NCBI RefSeq assembly: GCF_014042355.1
Contig: NZ_JACEZU010000003.1
Span: forward strand, 310,001-374,000
Source of the DNA: Rugamonas apoptosis
Lineage (GTDB): Bacteria > Pseudomonadota > Gammaproteobacteria > Burkholderiales > Burkholderiaceae_D
Length of the DNA stretch: 64,000 bases
Reading direction: 5' to 3'
Shown: in pieces, positions 16,588 to 25,726 of the stretch
Layout: every line of letters starts with the position of its first letter
How positions within the stretch are numbered: position 1 is the first letter of the stretch
Translations under genes and position numbers: made by a program
The notes under the pieces: generated by a model
Seen by the model: only the letters and a program-made list of their open reading frames with translations
The model's database searches: none
What the model was told of the DNA's origin: nothing

Positions 16588-17469
16588 ATGGCGCAAGCAT
16601 CGGATACACTGGGCGAGGGCTTGTTGCAACAGGGTGTGGCCAGTCGCAGCGCGCTGGCCGTGGCCATGCTGCGCGCCGCCCACCAGTTGCTGGACCAGCC
16701 GCCGTTGTTCAACGATCCGGTGGCGCTGTCCATCCTTGGTCCGGAACATGAGGCCGCGGTGCGTGCCGGCCCCAATCAGTTCGATGTGGGCATACGGCGC
16801 ATGGTGCGCATGGCCATGGCCGTGCGCAGCCGGCTGGCCGAGGACGAGCTGGCGCAGGCCGTCGCGCGCGGCGTCACGCAATACGTGGTGCTGGGCGCGG
16901 GCCTGGACAGCTACGGCTGGCGTTCCCACCCGCCGGGCTTGCAGGTGTTCGAAGTGGACCATCCGGCCACCCAGGCCTGGAAGCGCGGCCTGTTGCAACA
17001 GGCGGGATTGGCCACGCCCGCCAACGTGCGGTTCGTCCCCGTCGATTTCGAGCGCGACCGCCTGACCGATGCGCTGCGGACGGCCGGCTGCCGGCTCGAT
17101 CAGCCGGTCTTCTTTTCCTGGCTGGGCGTGACGCTGTACCTGACCCGTGTAGCCATCTTCGATACGCTGGACATGGTGGCCCAACTGCCCGCCGGTAGCG
17201 CCATCGTGTTCGATTATGGGATCACGCCGTCCATGCTGGAACCCGTGGAGCAGTGGGGCGTGAACCAGTTGGTGCGCAAGTACGCGGCCGAGGGCGAGCC
17301 GTGGATTTCCTTTTTCGCCCCCGAGGCACTGGCCGGCGAGCTGCGCACGCTGGGCTTCAGTGCCGTTGCCGATTTCGGCCCCGCCGCACTGGCGGCCCGC
17401 TACCTGGCCGGCTGCCCCTACCTCACCCGTTTCGGCGGCGCCACGCATTTAATGCTGGCCACCGTATAA
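16588..17469 (+). CDS. SAM-dependent methyltransferase, leucine carboxyl methyltransferase-like
   Basis: 293 aa. The SAM-binding loop is YVVLGAGLDSYGWR (about residue 107), followed by VFEVDHPATQAWK, the acidic strand typical of the TIGR00027 family of putative O-methyltransferases. FFSWLGVTLYLT and the C-terminal GFSAVADFG pattern agree. The substrate is unknown; related enzymes act on carboxylates or polyketide-like metabolites. It is probably co-transcribed with the preceding lipoprotein. Confidence 0.85.
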   Translation: MAQASDTLGEGLLQQGVASRSALAVAMLRAAHQLLDQPPLFNDPVALSILGPEHEAAVRAGPNQFDVGIRRMVRMAMAVRSRLAEDELAQAVARGVTQYVVLGAGLDSYGWRSHPPGLQVFEVDHPATQAWKRGLLQQAGLATPANVRFVPVDFERDRLTDALRTAGCRLDQPVFFSWLGVTLYLTRVAIFDTLDMVAQLPAGSAIVFDYGITPSMLEPVEQWGVNQLVRKYAAEGEPWISFFAPEALAGELRTLGFSAVADFGPAALAARYLAGCPYLTRFGGATHLMLATV

Positions 17470-17514
17470 ATTCCTTCCCTTCACACCTGCATTTCGCGCC
17501 GCGTGGCTGCATTT

Positions 17515-17537
17515 GGCGCCGCGGCGGCGCCGTTTTA
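17515..17537 (+). terminator. terminator after the methyltransferase gene
   Basis: GGCGCC-GCGGC-GGCGCC hairpin followed by GTTTTA, 46 bp after the stop codon. Confidence 0.6.
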
Positions 17538-17611
17538 TCGCTTCGCCACCGCCGTTTGGGCTGGACGCGGCATAGTGGTGACACTTCTTCAACAAACCAA
17601 CGGAGTCCACC

Positions 17612-18121
17612 ATGTTGCAGCAAATCGTCAGCCACACCCCGATCTATGTCTGGTTCATCCTGGCCTTCCTGATTTCGCGCGGCGTGGCCGCCAGCGCCGA
17701 TCGCGACGTCACCATGCGTAACCTGGTCGTCATTCCCGCCGTAATGCTGGTGCTGTCCTGGCTCGATATCAACAACAAGTTCGGTTTCGACGGCCTGGTG
17801 GCAGCCGGCTGGGTGGCGGGTGCGTCGATCGGCGCCGGCCTTGTATGGCGCAATTTCGACAGCAGCAGCATCGCCTGCGATCCGGCCAGCGGCGCGATCC
17901 GCCTGCGCGGCAGCTGGCTGCCGCTGGCGCTGATGATGGCGATCTTCTGCACCAAATACGTGGTGGCCGTGCTGGTGGCGATGCAGCCCGCCGCCCGCGA
18001 GAACTCCCTGTTCGTGGCGGCCGTGTGCATCGTGTTCGGTATGTTCAACGGTGCCTTCCTGGGCCGCCTGGCATGCCAGATGGCCGTCTGGCAGCGTGCC
18101 GCCGGCCCGGTGCGGGCTTGA
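17612..18121 (+). CDS. inner-membrane protein (DUF6622-like)
   Basis: 169 aa with four predicted membrane helices: YVWFILAFLISRGVA, NLVVIPAVMLVLSWL, PLALMMAIFCTKYVVAVLVAM and FVAAVCIVFGMFNGAFLG. A cytoplasmic or periplasmic loop around residues 85-110 separates the halves. It resembles a small uncharacterised proteobacterial membrane family. A GGAG site precedes ATG 17612. No functional clue comes from the neighbours. Confidence 0.75.
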   Translation: MLQQIVSHTPIYVWFILAFLISRGVAASADRDVTMRNLVVIPAVMLVLSWLDINNKFGFDGLVAAGWVAGASIGAGLVWRNFDSSSIACDPASGAIRLRGSWLPLALMMAIFCTKYVVAVLVAMQPAARENSLFVAAVCIVFGMFNGAFLGRLACQMAVWQRAAGPVRA

Positions 18122-18217
18122 GCGGAAGCGGATTTCCCAGCCCGGCGGCGATGCAGGTTGTCGGCGCCGGGCTTAGGTCCTACAATCGGCCCCATCGAAT
18201 TTTCTGATTGGGCAGTC

Positions 18218-18967
18218 ATGGCGATTTTTGGCATAGGTTTGCATGTGCTGGTGGCGTTGTTCTTCGCCGTGCACGTGATCCGCAGCGGGCAGCAGATGTA
18301 CTGGCTGCTGATCCTGTTCTCGTTCCCCATGTTGGGCAGCATCGTCTATTTCATCGCGATCTACCTGCCCAATTCGCGGCTCGACCATGGCGCCCGCAAG
18401 GTGGTGGCCGCCGCCGCCCGCTCGCTGGACCCCACGCGTGAACTGCGCGAGGCGCGCGCCGCGTTTGATTACACCCCCACCGCGCAAAACCAGATGCGCC
18501 TGGCCGCCGCCCAGCTGGCGGCGGGCGATGCCGATGGCGCCACCGCCAGCTACGAGGCATGCCTGCAAGGCCCGTTCTCTGGCGACCTGGAGATCCGCTA
18601 CGGCGCCGCGTGCGCCAACGTGGCCGGCAAGCGGGCGCAGGCCGCCATCGCCCACCTGGAACTGATACGCCAGCGCGACCCCAATTTCCGCGCCGAGCCA
18701 GTATCGCTGCTGCTGGCGCAGGCGCTGGCCGGCGCGGGGCGCCAGGATGAGGCCAAGGCGGAGTTTGAATTCGCGCTGGCGCGTTTCGGCAGCTTCGCCG
18801 CCCGCGCCGAATTCGCCATCTGGGCCGCCGCCACGGGCGACGCGGCGCTGGCGCGCCAGCTCTATCCCGAACTGGAACGCACCATGGCACGCTGGAACGG
18901 CGCCACCCGCGATATGAACGCGGCGCTGATCCGCCGTCTGAACTCGGCCATGGGCGGCATCCGCTAA
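18218..18967 (+). CDS. membrane-anchored TPR-like protein
   Basis: 249 aa from ATG 18218. Two N-terminal membrane helices (IFGIGLHVLVALFFAVHVI, YWLLILFSFPMLGSIVYFIAIYL) resemble a PLDc_N module. A long soluble helical part follows (from about residue 75) with TPR-like repeats such as NQMRLAAAQLAAGDADGATASYEACL and LLAQALAGAGRQDEAKAEFEFAL. It probably serves as a protein-interaction scaffold facing the cytoplasm. Its specific role is unknown. Confidence 0.72.
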   Translation: MAIFGIGLHVLVALFFAVHVIRSGQQMYWLLILFSFPMLGSIVYFIAIYLPNSRLDHGARKVVAAAARSLDPTRELREARAAFDYTPTAQNQMRLAAAQLAAGDADGATASYEACLQGPFSGDLEIRYGAACANVAGKRAQAAIAHLELIRQRDPNFRAEPVSLLLAQALAGAGRQDEAKAEFEFALARFGSFAARAEFAIWAAATGDAALARQLYPELERTMARWNGATRDMNAALIRRLNSAMGGIR

Positions 18968-18973
18968 GGCGCT

Positions 18974-19285
18974 TTAGCGTTCCACAGCCCGTTCGATCAC
19001 CAGCACGCGCGCTTCGCCGCGCGGATGGGCCACGTGGGCGCAGCCTTCGCCGGCGAAGAACACGTCGCCCGCATGCAGCAGGGCGCTGCCTTCCTCACCC
19101 GCCTCGCGGTACAGCATCTCGACCGTGCCATCGAGCACGGCGAACACTTCCTCGCCGTCGTTGACGTGCCATTCGAACGGCTGATCGGTCCAGTGCAGGC
19201 GGCTGGAAATGCCGTTCATGGTGGCGATGTCGATCGCGCCCCAGGCGCGGCTGGCCGTGAATTCGCGGCTTCGGATGACTTTCAT
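18974..19285 (-). CDS. small cupin-domain protein
   Basis: 103 aa from ATG 19285, with an AAAGGGA ribosome binding site. A single conserved beta-barrel shows FEWHVNDGEEVFAVLDGTVEMLYRE and HAGDVFFAGEGCAHVAHPRGEARVLVIE, the two cupin motifs with likely metal-binding His and Glu. The substrate is unknown. It is divergent from the AraC-type regulator 145 bp away, which may control it. Confidence 0.8.
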   Translation of the reverse strand: MKVIRSREFTASRAWGAIDIATMNGISSRLHWTDQPFEWHVNDGEEVFAVLDGTVEMLYREAGEEGSALLHAGDVFFAGEGCAHVAHPRGEARVLVIERAVER

Positions 19286-19393
19286 GCATATTCCCTTTCC
19301 GTGAGGCGGGCCGCGCGCACCATGCGGCGACCCATGGCGGTAGTGTGGCCGCATGCGCCGCGCGCCAACAGTGGCCCGAATACACATCTTCGA

Positions 19394-19399
19394 TATAAT
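19394..19399 (+). promoter_or_regulatory. -10 box of the GlxA-type regulator gene
   Basis: A perfect TATAAT, 31 bp upstream of the start codon at 19431. No good -35 is visible, so activation by a protein is possible. Confidence 0.45.
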
Positions 19400-19430
19400 C
19401 GGGCCATTCATTTATCTGGCCGGGAGCGGC

Positions 19431-20387
19431 ATGCAAACCCACACCATCGCCGTGCTGGCATTCGACGGCATCAGTCCATTCCATCTGTCCGTGCCGTGCA
19501 ATGTGTTCGGCGCCGACTGCAACGAAGGCAGCCAGCGCCGCATCGCCTTGCTGGTGTGCGCCCAGCAGCGTGGCCTGCTGCGCACCAGCGCCGGTTTCGA
19601 TATCCAGGTCCATCACGGCCTGACGGCGCTGGCCCGGGCCGACACGGTGATCGTACCCAGCTGGACCAGCCCGGACGACGTGCCGCCGCCGGCGCTGCTG
19701 CGGGCCTTGCGCGCGGCCCATGCGCGCGGCGCGCGCGTGGTGGGGCTGTGCCTGGGCGCGTTCGTGCTGGCGGCGGCCGGTCTGCTGGATGACCGTCCCG
19801 CCACCACGCACTGGCAAGGCGCGGACGCGCTGGCGCGCCGCTACCCGCGCGTGCGCGTGCAGCCGGACGTGCTGTATGTGGACGATGGCGATGTGCTGAC
19901 CTCGGCCGGCACGGCGGCCGGTATCGATTGCTGCCTGCACCTGCTGCGCTCCTTGAGCGGGAGCGCCGTGGCCAGCCATGTGGCGCGCTGCATGGTGGTG
20001 CCACCGCACCGGCAGGGCGGCCAGGCCCAGTACGTGGAGCGGCCGATGGCCGATGCGGCCGGTGGCGAGCGCTTCCTGGCATTGCTGGACTGGCTGGGCC
20101 GCCATCTGCACCAGCAACATGACCTGGACGCGCTGGCCGGGCGCGCGTTGATGAGCCGCCGCAGTTTCACGCGCCGTTTCCGGCAGGTGACGGGAACCAC
20201 TGTGGTGCAGTGGCTGTTGGTGCAGCGGCTGGCGCTGGCGCGGCAACTGCTGGAGACGAGCGAACACTCGGTAGAGCGGGTGGCGGAGCTGGCCGGATTC
20301 GGCTCGGCGCTGTCGCTGCGCCAGCATTTCGGCAAAACGCTGGGCACCACGCCCAGCCGCTACCGGCGCGAATTCGGCGGCGCGTGA
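19431..20387 (+). CDS. GlxA-family AraC-type transcriptional regulator (DJ-1/PfpI + HTH)
   Basis: 318 aa from ATG 19431. An N-terminal DJ-1/PfpI-like domain (IAVLAFDGISPFHLSVPCNVFG, with GARVVGLCLGAFVLAAAGLL around the usual nucleophile elbow) is joined to two AraC helix-turn-helix motifs (LMSRRSFTRRFRQVTGTT and VERVAELAGFGSALSLRQHF). GlxA-type regulators sense small metabolites such as quaternary amines or arginine through the amidotransferase-like domain. The inducer here is unknown. The divergent cupin gene is the obvious candidate target. Confidence 0.9.
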   Translation: MQTHTIAVLAFDGISPFHLSVPCNVFGADCNEGSQRRIALLVCAQQRGLLRTSAGFDIQVHHGLTALARADTVIVPSWTSPDDVPPPALLRALRAAHARGARVVGLCLGAFVLAAAGLLDDRPATTHWQGADALARRYPRVRVQPDVLYVDDGDVLTSAGTAAGIDCCLHLLRSLSGSAVASHVARCMVVPPHRQGGQAQYVERPMADAAGGERFLALLDWLGRHLHQQHDLDALAGRALMSRRSFTRRFRQVTGTTVVQWLLVQRLALARQLLETSEHSVERVAELAGFGSALSLRQHFGKTLGTTPSRYRREFGGA

Positions 20388-20412
20388 GCACGTGTGTATG
20401 CGTGCCTGAGCG

Positions 20413-21216
20413 CTAGGGGCGCTGATGCGCCTTGCGCTCCTCCTCGGTCCCATGGGAACTGCGGACGGCGCCGCCGGTGGCCGTGATAGCCTGGTTGATC
20501 TTGTCCATCACCAGCGGCGAGATGTCGCGGCTGCACACAATATAGCGTTTCAGGCCAGGCGGCATGTCGGGAAAATCGAGCCGGGTGGTCGACTGCAGGA
20601 TCGGTTCGTGCCGGTGCACGTATTCCCAGTCTTCGCGGTCGACCAGCATGATCGAGGCCCGGCCCACGCTCAGCATGCGCATCATGGACGTGGTGTCGAC
20701 CGTGCGGCGCATCATCTGGTTGGCGCTGTGGGCGATCATGGCGTCCAGTTCCGGGCCGTAGGACACGCCATCGACCACCCCCAGCGTCAGTTCCTGGTCC
20801 GCCAGCAGCGCGGCCAGCGTGGCATGGGTCTTCACGCGCGCCAGCGCGGCGCCGGACACCAGCACGCTGTGCGGTGGATCGATGGAGATCGGCAGCGTGT
20901 ATTGTCCCACCGCTTCCCGCTCCGGCAGGCGGTACCAGCTGAACGAGCAGTAGTTGGTGGCGCCGTGGCTGAAATTGGCCCAGATCCGCTTCTGCGGTTC
21001 GGGCGCCAGGCGGGTGGCGATGCCGGCGGCGGCGAAGATGGCTTGCGTGCGTTCCAGCAGAAAGCCTTTGGGCACGCCGTTATCGAGGTAGTGGTAGGGC
21101 GGCTTGTCGCGCCAGCTGACGGTGATGGTGGGCGAGGCCGCCGCGGCGACGCTTCCGCCCAGCAGCATGAATACTGCCAGCATGGCGGGGCGTGGGTTGT
21201 TCAGGGCGGTCAGCAT
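20413..21216 (-). CDS. periplasmic solute-binding protein (SBP family 3), orphan
   Basis: 267 aa from ATG 21216. A signal peptide ends near GSVAAAASP. The mature protein starts ITVSWRDKPPYHYLDNGVPKGFLLERTQAIFAAAG, the pattern of family-3 amino-acid binding proteins. No permease or ATPase gene is near, so it may be a sensor-like or orphan binding protein. It lies 70 bp downstream of lpxH, in the same direction. Confidence 0.8.
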   Translation of the reverse strand: MLTALNNPRPAMLAVFMLLGGSVAAAASPTITVSWRDKPPYHYLDNGVPKGFLLERTQAIFAAAGIATRLAPEPQKRIWANFSHGATNYCSFSWYRLPEREAVGQYTLPISIDPPHSVLVSGAALARVKTHATLAALLADQELTLGVVDGVSYGPELDAMIAHSANQMMRRTVDTTSMMRMLSVGRASIMLVDREDWEYVHRHEPILQSTTRLDFPDMPPGLKRYIVCSRDISPLVMDKINQAITATGGAVRSSHGTEEERKAHQRP

Positions 21217-21286
21217 ATGCCGCCGATTATAGGCAGCGCGCCGGGGAAAGTCACGCCGGTAGCGAACCTGCAACGCTGGCGCAGGT

Positions 21287-22045
21287 TCAGGCGGCCAGCG
21301 TGCCGTCCAGGTTGTGGCGCGTGATGGCGCCTTGCGCGTCGATGGCGATCCAGCCGCCGCGCGGCGGACTGGCGTCCGGCTCCCAGTCCGGCAGCACGTA
21401 ACGGCGCGTGTCGCCCACCGTGTGCAGGGCGGGGCGGTGGGTGTGGCCGTGGATCATGACGCGCGCGCCCGTGTCCGCGAACACGGCGGCGATGGCGGGC
21501 GGCGCCACGTCCATGATCTCGTACGATTTGCTGCCCTGGTCCTCGCGGCTGCGCGCGCGCATGCCAGCGATGATGGCCTTGCGCTGAGCCAGCGGCATGG
21601 CCACGAACTGCTGCTGCCATTGGGGCTGGCGCACCATGGCGCGGAATTCCATGTACTTGCTGTCGTCCGTGCACTGGGCGTCGCCGTGCAGCAGCGCCAC
21701 GCGCTGGCCGCCGATGTCGGCCACGTGGATTTCCGGCAGCAGGGTCAGTCCAGCCGCTTGCGCGAAGCCGGCGCCGGCCAGGAAATCGCGGTTGCCGGCG
21801 ATCCAGTACACGGCCACGCCGGCATCGGCCACGCGGCGCAGCGCCGCGATGATTTGCTGGTGATAGGGATCGTGCAGGTCGTCGTCGCCGGCCCAGTATT
21901 CGAACAGGTCGCCCAGCAGGTACAGTTGCCGCGCATGGCGCGCATGCTGGTCCAGGAAGGCCAAGAAAGCGTTGGTGGTATGCGGGGGGGACGCTTGCAG
22001 GTGCAGGTCGGAGATAAATAAGGCGAGTGGGGGCGATGTGGGCAT
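21287..22045 (-). CDS. lpxH: UDP-2,3-diacylglucosamine diphosphatase
   Basis: 252 aa. It hydrolyses UDP-2,3-diacylglucosamine to lipid X and UMP in lipid A synthesis, at the inner face of the cytoplasmic membrane. All metallophosphoesterase motifs are seen: FISDLHL, LLGDLFEYWAGDD, IAGNRDFL, LLHGD and MIHGHTHRP. The length is slightly above the usual 240 aa. It follows the cyclophilin genes, a common betaproteobacterial order. Confidence 0.95.
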   Translation of the reverse strand: MPTSPPLALFISDLHLQASPPHTTNAFLAFLDQHARHARQLYLLGDLFEYWAGDDDLHDPYHQQIIAALRRVADAGVAVYWIAGNRDFLAGAGFAQAAGLTLLPEIHVADIGGQRVALLHGDAQCTDDSKYMEFRAMVRQPQWQQQFVAMPLAQRKAIIAGMRARSREDQGSKSYEIMDVAPPAIAAVFADTGARVMIHGHTHRPALHTVGDTRRYVLPDWEPDASPPRGGWIAIDAQGAITRHNLDGTLAA

Positions 22046-22055
22046 TGCTGAAATC

Positions 22056-22084
22056 CAGAAAGACCGCCGCAGCGGGTACGGCGG
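22056..22084 (-). terminator. possible terminator after ppiB
   Basis: On the minus strand CCGCCG-N9-CGGCGG is followed by TCTTTCT. It lies between ppiB and lpxH; the tract is weak, so read-through into lpxH is likely. Confidence 0.45.
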
Positions 22085-22102
22085 CCTTGTACTAAATGCC
22101 GA

Positions 22103-22597
22103 TTAAGCGGCGGCTTCCACTTTTTCGATGATCACATCTTCCGCTGGCACGTCGGCGAACATGCCGCTGCGGGTGGTCTTGACCTTACGGATCGCGTCCA
22201 CCACGTCGGTGCCGTCGGTCACTTTACCGAACACGGCGTAGCCCCAGCCGTCCTGGCCTGGGTAGTCCAGGAAGCTGTTGTTTTTTACGTTGATGAAGAA
22301 CTGTGCCGAAGCCGAGTGTGGCGCCGAGGTGCGGGCCATGGCCAGGGTGTAGGGCTCGTTCTTCAGGCCGTTCTTGGCTTCGTTTTCGACCGTGGTGTCG
22401 GCTGGCTTCTGCTTCATGCCTGGCTCGAAACCGCCGCCCTGGATCATGAAACCGTCGATCACGCGGTGGAAGATGGTGTTGTCGTAGTGGCCGGCGGTCA
22501 TGTAGGCGAGGAAGTTGGCGACCGTCTTCGGTGCTTTTTCAGCGTCCAGTTCGGCGGTGATCTTGCCCATGTTGGTGGTGATGATAACGGTGGTCAT
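22103..22597 (-). CDS. ppiB: cytoplasmic peptidyl-prolyl cis-trans isomerase (cyclophilin)
   Basis: 164 aa from ATG 22597, with no signal peptide. Cyclophilin core: [20 protein letters not shown] (with the catalytic Arg in FHRVI), MARTSAPHSASAQFFINV and GYAVFGKVTDGTDVVDAI. It catalyses proline isomerisation during folding. It forms a tandem with the exported paralogue upstream, from which it is separated by 107 bp. Confidence 0.94.
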   Translation of the reverse strand: MTTVIITTNMGKITAELDAEKAPKTVANFLAYMTAGHYDNTIFHRVIDGFMIQGGGFEPGMKQKPADTTVENEAKNGLKNEPYTLAMARTSAPHSASAQFFINVKNNSFLDYPGQDGWGYAVFGKVTDGTDVVDAIRKVKTTRSGMFADVPAEDVIIEKVEAAA

Positions 22598-22704
22598 AAT
22601 GCATCCTGTGTTGATTGAGTTGTTATTTAAGAAGTCATTTTGAAACAACTTCCAAGTACTGTCCCGGCGGGCGCCAAGCGCGTGACCGGGGGCAAACCGC
22701 TATT

Positions 22705-23319
22705 TTACAGTTTTGGCTGCACGGGAGTCTTCAAAATCGTGGCCGAGGTGATCACGACCGGTACCACGGGCACATTCTGGAACATGCCTTTGTCGTCCAC
22801 CAGCACGCCCTTGATCTTGTCGACCACTTCCTGGCCCTTCACCACCTTGCCGAACACGGTATAGCCGAAGCCGTCGCGGCCGGGGTAGTTGAGCGGCTCG
22901 TTGTCGGCCACGTTGATGAAGAACTGGGCCGTGGCCGAGTGCGGGTCGGCCGTGCGGGCCATGGCGATGGTGTAGGGGGCGTTGGTCAAACCGTTGTTGG
23001 CTTCGTTCTGCACCGGCTTTTTGGTGGGCTTTTGCTTGAGATTGGTGTCGAAACCGCCGCCCTGGATCATGAAACCGTCGATCACGCGGTGGAAGATGGT
23101 GCCCTTGTAGTGGCCGCTTTTTACGTATTGCAGGAAGTTGTCCACCGTCTTGGGCGCCTTGTCGTGGTCCAGTTCGACGACGATCTCGCCCATGGAGGTT
23201 TTCATCGACACTTGCGGCGTGGCGTCGGCCGCCAGCACGGCGCCGGACAGGGCCACGCCCGCGAACAGGCTCATGAATTTGCCGACGGTGGGCAGGCGTT
23301 GTTGCAGGGTGGAAAGCAT
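22705..23319 (-). CDS. ppiA: periplasmic peptidyl-prolyl cis-trans isomerase (cyclophilin)
   Basis: 204 aa. An N-terminal signal peptide ([18 protein letters not shown], cleavage after AVLA) directs it to the periplasm. The catalytic core is the same as in ppiB ([38 protein letters not shown]). The C-terminus is longer and ends [16 protein letters not shown]. It is the first gene of the ppiA-ppiB-lpxH cluster and is divergent from cysS. Confidence 0.93.
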   Translation of the reverse strand: MLSTLQQRLPTVGKFMSLFAGVALSGAVLAADATPQVSMKTSMGEIVVELDHDKAPKTVDNFLQYVKSGHYKGTIFHRVIDGFMIQGGGFDTNLKQKPTKKPVQNEANNGLTNAPYTIAMARTADPHSATAQFFINVADNEPLNYPGRDGFGYTVFGKVVKGQEVVDKIKGVLVDDKGMFQNVPVVPVVITSATILKTPVQPKL

Positions 23320-23525
23320 GTTGGGTTCCTGGTCAGAAGGGATGTGCTTAAAAGTAAAGTAATTGAATATTCGCAGGGTGCTGCAAAAAACCTAAGGTAG
23401 ATCGGGCCAGCCGGGATTTTATCAATGCTATACTTGACGACGACGTTCCATTCTAACCCGACAAGGTTGGAAAAAAGAACAATAACGAGGACCCCGTCAG
23501 TTTCCAAGGTGATAACACGCGTGCC

Positions 23526-23552
23526 GGCGCCGCACCCTCCAGTGTGGGCGCC
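23526..23552 (+). other. stem-loop in the cysS leader
   Basis: GGCGCC (23526-23531) pairs with GGCGCC (23547-23552), with an inner CAC/GTG extension and a six-base loop. It lies 51 bp before the cysS start. No T run follows, so it is not a clear terminator. The rest of the 283-bp ppiA-cysS gap shows no gene. Confidence 0.35.
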
Positions 23553-23602
23553 ACGGCGTCGTATTGCCAACTGGCCGGTGCCTGCATAACAGCAAGAGTG
23601 CG

Positions 23603-24994
23603 ATGAGTAATTTAAAGATTTACAACACGCTGGCGCGTGACAAGCAGACTTTCGTTCCCATGGTGGCCGGTAAAGTGGGCATGTATGTCTGCGGCATGAC
23701 CATCTACGATTACTGCCACATCGGCCACGCCCGCATGATGATGGCGTTCGACGTGATCTACCGCTGGCTGCGCGCCAGTGGCTACGACGTCAACTACGTG
23801 CGCAACATCACCGATATCGACGACAAGATCATCAAACGCGCCGTGGAGAACGGCGAGTCGATCTCCCAGTTGACGGCCCGCTTCACCCGGTACATGGATG
23901 AGGACACCACGGCGCTGGGCATCCTGCCGCCCACCCAGGTGCCGCGCGCCACTCAGTACGTGCCGCAGATGCTGGCCCTGATCGAACAACTGGAAAGCAA
24001 GCAACTGGCCTACCAGGGCGCCGATGGCGACGTCAATTACGCCGTGCGCAACTTTCCCCAATATGGCCGCCTGTCCGGCAAGTCGCTGGACGATCTGCGC
24101 GCCGGCGAACGGGTGGACGTCAACACGGGCAAGCGCGATCCGCTCGACTTCGTGCTGTGGAAGTCGTCCAAGGAATCGGAACCGGAAGAAGTGAAATGGG
24201 ACTCCAAGTGGGGCAAGGGCCGTCCGGGCTGGCACATCGAGTGCTCGGCCATGTCGTGCGCGCTGCTGGGCGAACAGTTCGACCTCCACGGCGGCGGCGC
24301 CGACCTGCAGTTCCCGCACCATGAGAACGAGATCGCCCAGTCCGAAGGCGCGTTCGGCCACACCATGGTCAACTACTGGATCCACAACGGCTTCGTGCGG
24401 GTCGATAACGAGAAGATGTCCAAATCGCTGGGCAACTTCTTCACCATCCGCGACGTGCTGAAGAAATACGACGCCGAAGTGGTGCGTTTCTTCATCCTGC
24501 GCGCCCACTACCGCAGCCCGCTGAACTACTCGGACGCCCACCTGGACGACGCCCGCGGCGCCCTCACGCGCCTGTACACGGCGCTCGATGGCGTGGACGG
24601 CGACGGCCAACCGCTGGACTGGAACGAGGAACATGCCAAGCGCTTCGCGGACGCCATGGACGACGACTTCAACACCCCGCTGGCCGTGGCCGCGCTGTTC
24701 GACCTGGCCACGGAACTGAACAAGTCCAAATCGCCCGTGCTGGCGCGCCAGCTCAAGGGCCTGGCCGGCGTGATCGGCCTGCTGGAGCGCACGCCGCAGC
24801 AGTTCCGCCAAGCCAGCGTGGGCGAGGCCGCCGGGCTGGACGAAGCGGCCATCGCCGACGCCATCGCGCGCCGCAAGGCCGCCAAGCAGGCGCGCGATTT
24901 TGCCGAGTCGGACCGCATCCGCGCCGGGTTGCTGGCGGCCGGCGTGATCCTCGAAGACAAGCCTGACGGCAGCACCAACTGGCGCCGCGCATAA
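23603..24994 (+). CDS. cysS: cysteinyl-tRNA synthetase
   Basis: 463 aa from ATG 23603. Class I signature motifs are intact: CHIGHARM (HIGH) and EKMSKSLGN (KMSKS). Zinc ligands are visible as the Cys of [17 protein letters not shown] and the His region FPHHENE. It charges tRNA-Cys in the cytoplasm. The stop overlaps the start of the glycosylase gene by one base (TAATG), so the two are probably translated together. Confidence 0.97.
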   Translation: MSNLKIYNTLARDKQTFVPMVAGKVGMYVCGMTIYDYCHIGHARMMMAFDVIYRWLRASGYDVNYVRNITDIDDKIIKRAVENGESISQLTARFTRYMDEDTTALGILPPTQVPRATQYVPQMLALIEQLESKQLAYQGADGDVNYAVRNFPQYGRLSGKSLDDLRAGERVDVNTGKRDPLDFVLWKSSKESEPEEVKWDSKWGKGRPGWHIECSAMSCALLGEQFDLHGGGADLQFPHHENEIAQSEGAFGHTMVNYWIHNGFVRVDNEKMSKSLGNFFTIRDVLKKYDAEVVRFFILRAHYRSPLNYSDAHLDDARGALTRLYTALDGVDGDGQPLDWNEEHAKRFADAMDDDFNTPLAVAALFDLATELNKSKSPVLARQLKGLAGVIGLLERTPQQFRQASVGEAAGLDEAAIADAIARRKAAKQARDFAESDRIRAGLLAAGVILEDKPDGSTNWRRA

Positions 24995-25662
24995 TGGTCC
25001 CCGCCAAGGAGATGAACGTGGGCGGCGCCGCCGCCACTGCGACGGCGGCCGTGCCGCCGTACTGGGAAGAGGCCAAGATCGAGCTGATGAAGCGGGACCG
25101 CATCATGAAGAAGCTGATCCCGCAATTTGGCGACCTGCACCTGGTCGGCCATGACGACCCGTTCACCACCCTGGCCCGTTCCATCGTGGGACAGCAAGTG
25201 AGCACCAAGGCGGCCGACACGGCCTGGCGCAAGCTGCTGCTGGCTTGCCCCAAGTGCACCCCGGCGCAAGTGCTCAAGGCCGGCGCCGAGCAATTGGCGG
25301 CCTGCGGCCTGTCCAAGCGCAAGACGGAATACATACTCGACCTGGCTGACCACTTCAAGGCGCGCCGCGTGCACGCCAGCCAGTGGGACCAGATGGACGA
25401 CGAGGCCGTGATCGCGGAACTGGTGCAGATCCGCGGCATCACCCGCTGGACGGCCGAGATGTTCCTGATCTTTAACCTGCTGCGCCCCAACGTCTTGCCG
25501 CTGGACGACCCTGGCCTGATCCAGGGCATCAGCGTCAATTATTTTTCCGGCGAACCCGTCTCGCGCAGCGATGCGCGCGAGGTTTCGGCCAATTGGGAAC
25601 CCTGGCGCACGGTGGCCACCTGGTACTTATGGCGTAGTCTGGACCCGGTTCCTGTAGAATAA
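24994..25662 (+). CDS. DNA-3-methyladenine glycosylase II (AlkA-like)
   Basis: 222 aa. The HhH-GPD fold is clear: TTLARSIVGQQVSTKAADTAWRKL, helix-hairpin-helix QIRGITRWTAEMFLIF and the catalytic Asp in LPLDDPGLIQG. It removes alkylated purines from DNA to start base excision repair. There is no iron-sulfur cluster loop, as expected for AlkA/MpgII types. It is coupled to cysS and lies upstream of accA. Confidence 0.92.
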   Translation: MVPAKEMNVGGAAATATAAVPPYWEEAKIELMKRDRIMKKLIPQFGDLHLVGHDDPFTTLARSIVGQQVSTKAADTAWRKLLLACPKCTPAQVLKAGAEQLAACGLSKRKTEYILDLADHFKARRVHASQWDQMDDEAVIAELVQIRGITRWTAEMFLIFNLLRPNVLPLDDPGLIQGISVNYFSGEPVSRSDAREVSANWEPWRTVATWYLWRSLDPVPVE

Positions 25663-25726
25663 TGACTCTAATCGCCAGGTGCGGCATTTTTGAGCCTGCC
25701 TGGCTGAGCAAAAACACGGAGGTACA

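Noticed and set aside
23320..23602. T-box or other riboswitch before cysS
   Set aside because: No T-box core or specifier helix was recognised; only a short GC stem-loop is present, and T-boxes are not expected in betaproteobacteria.
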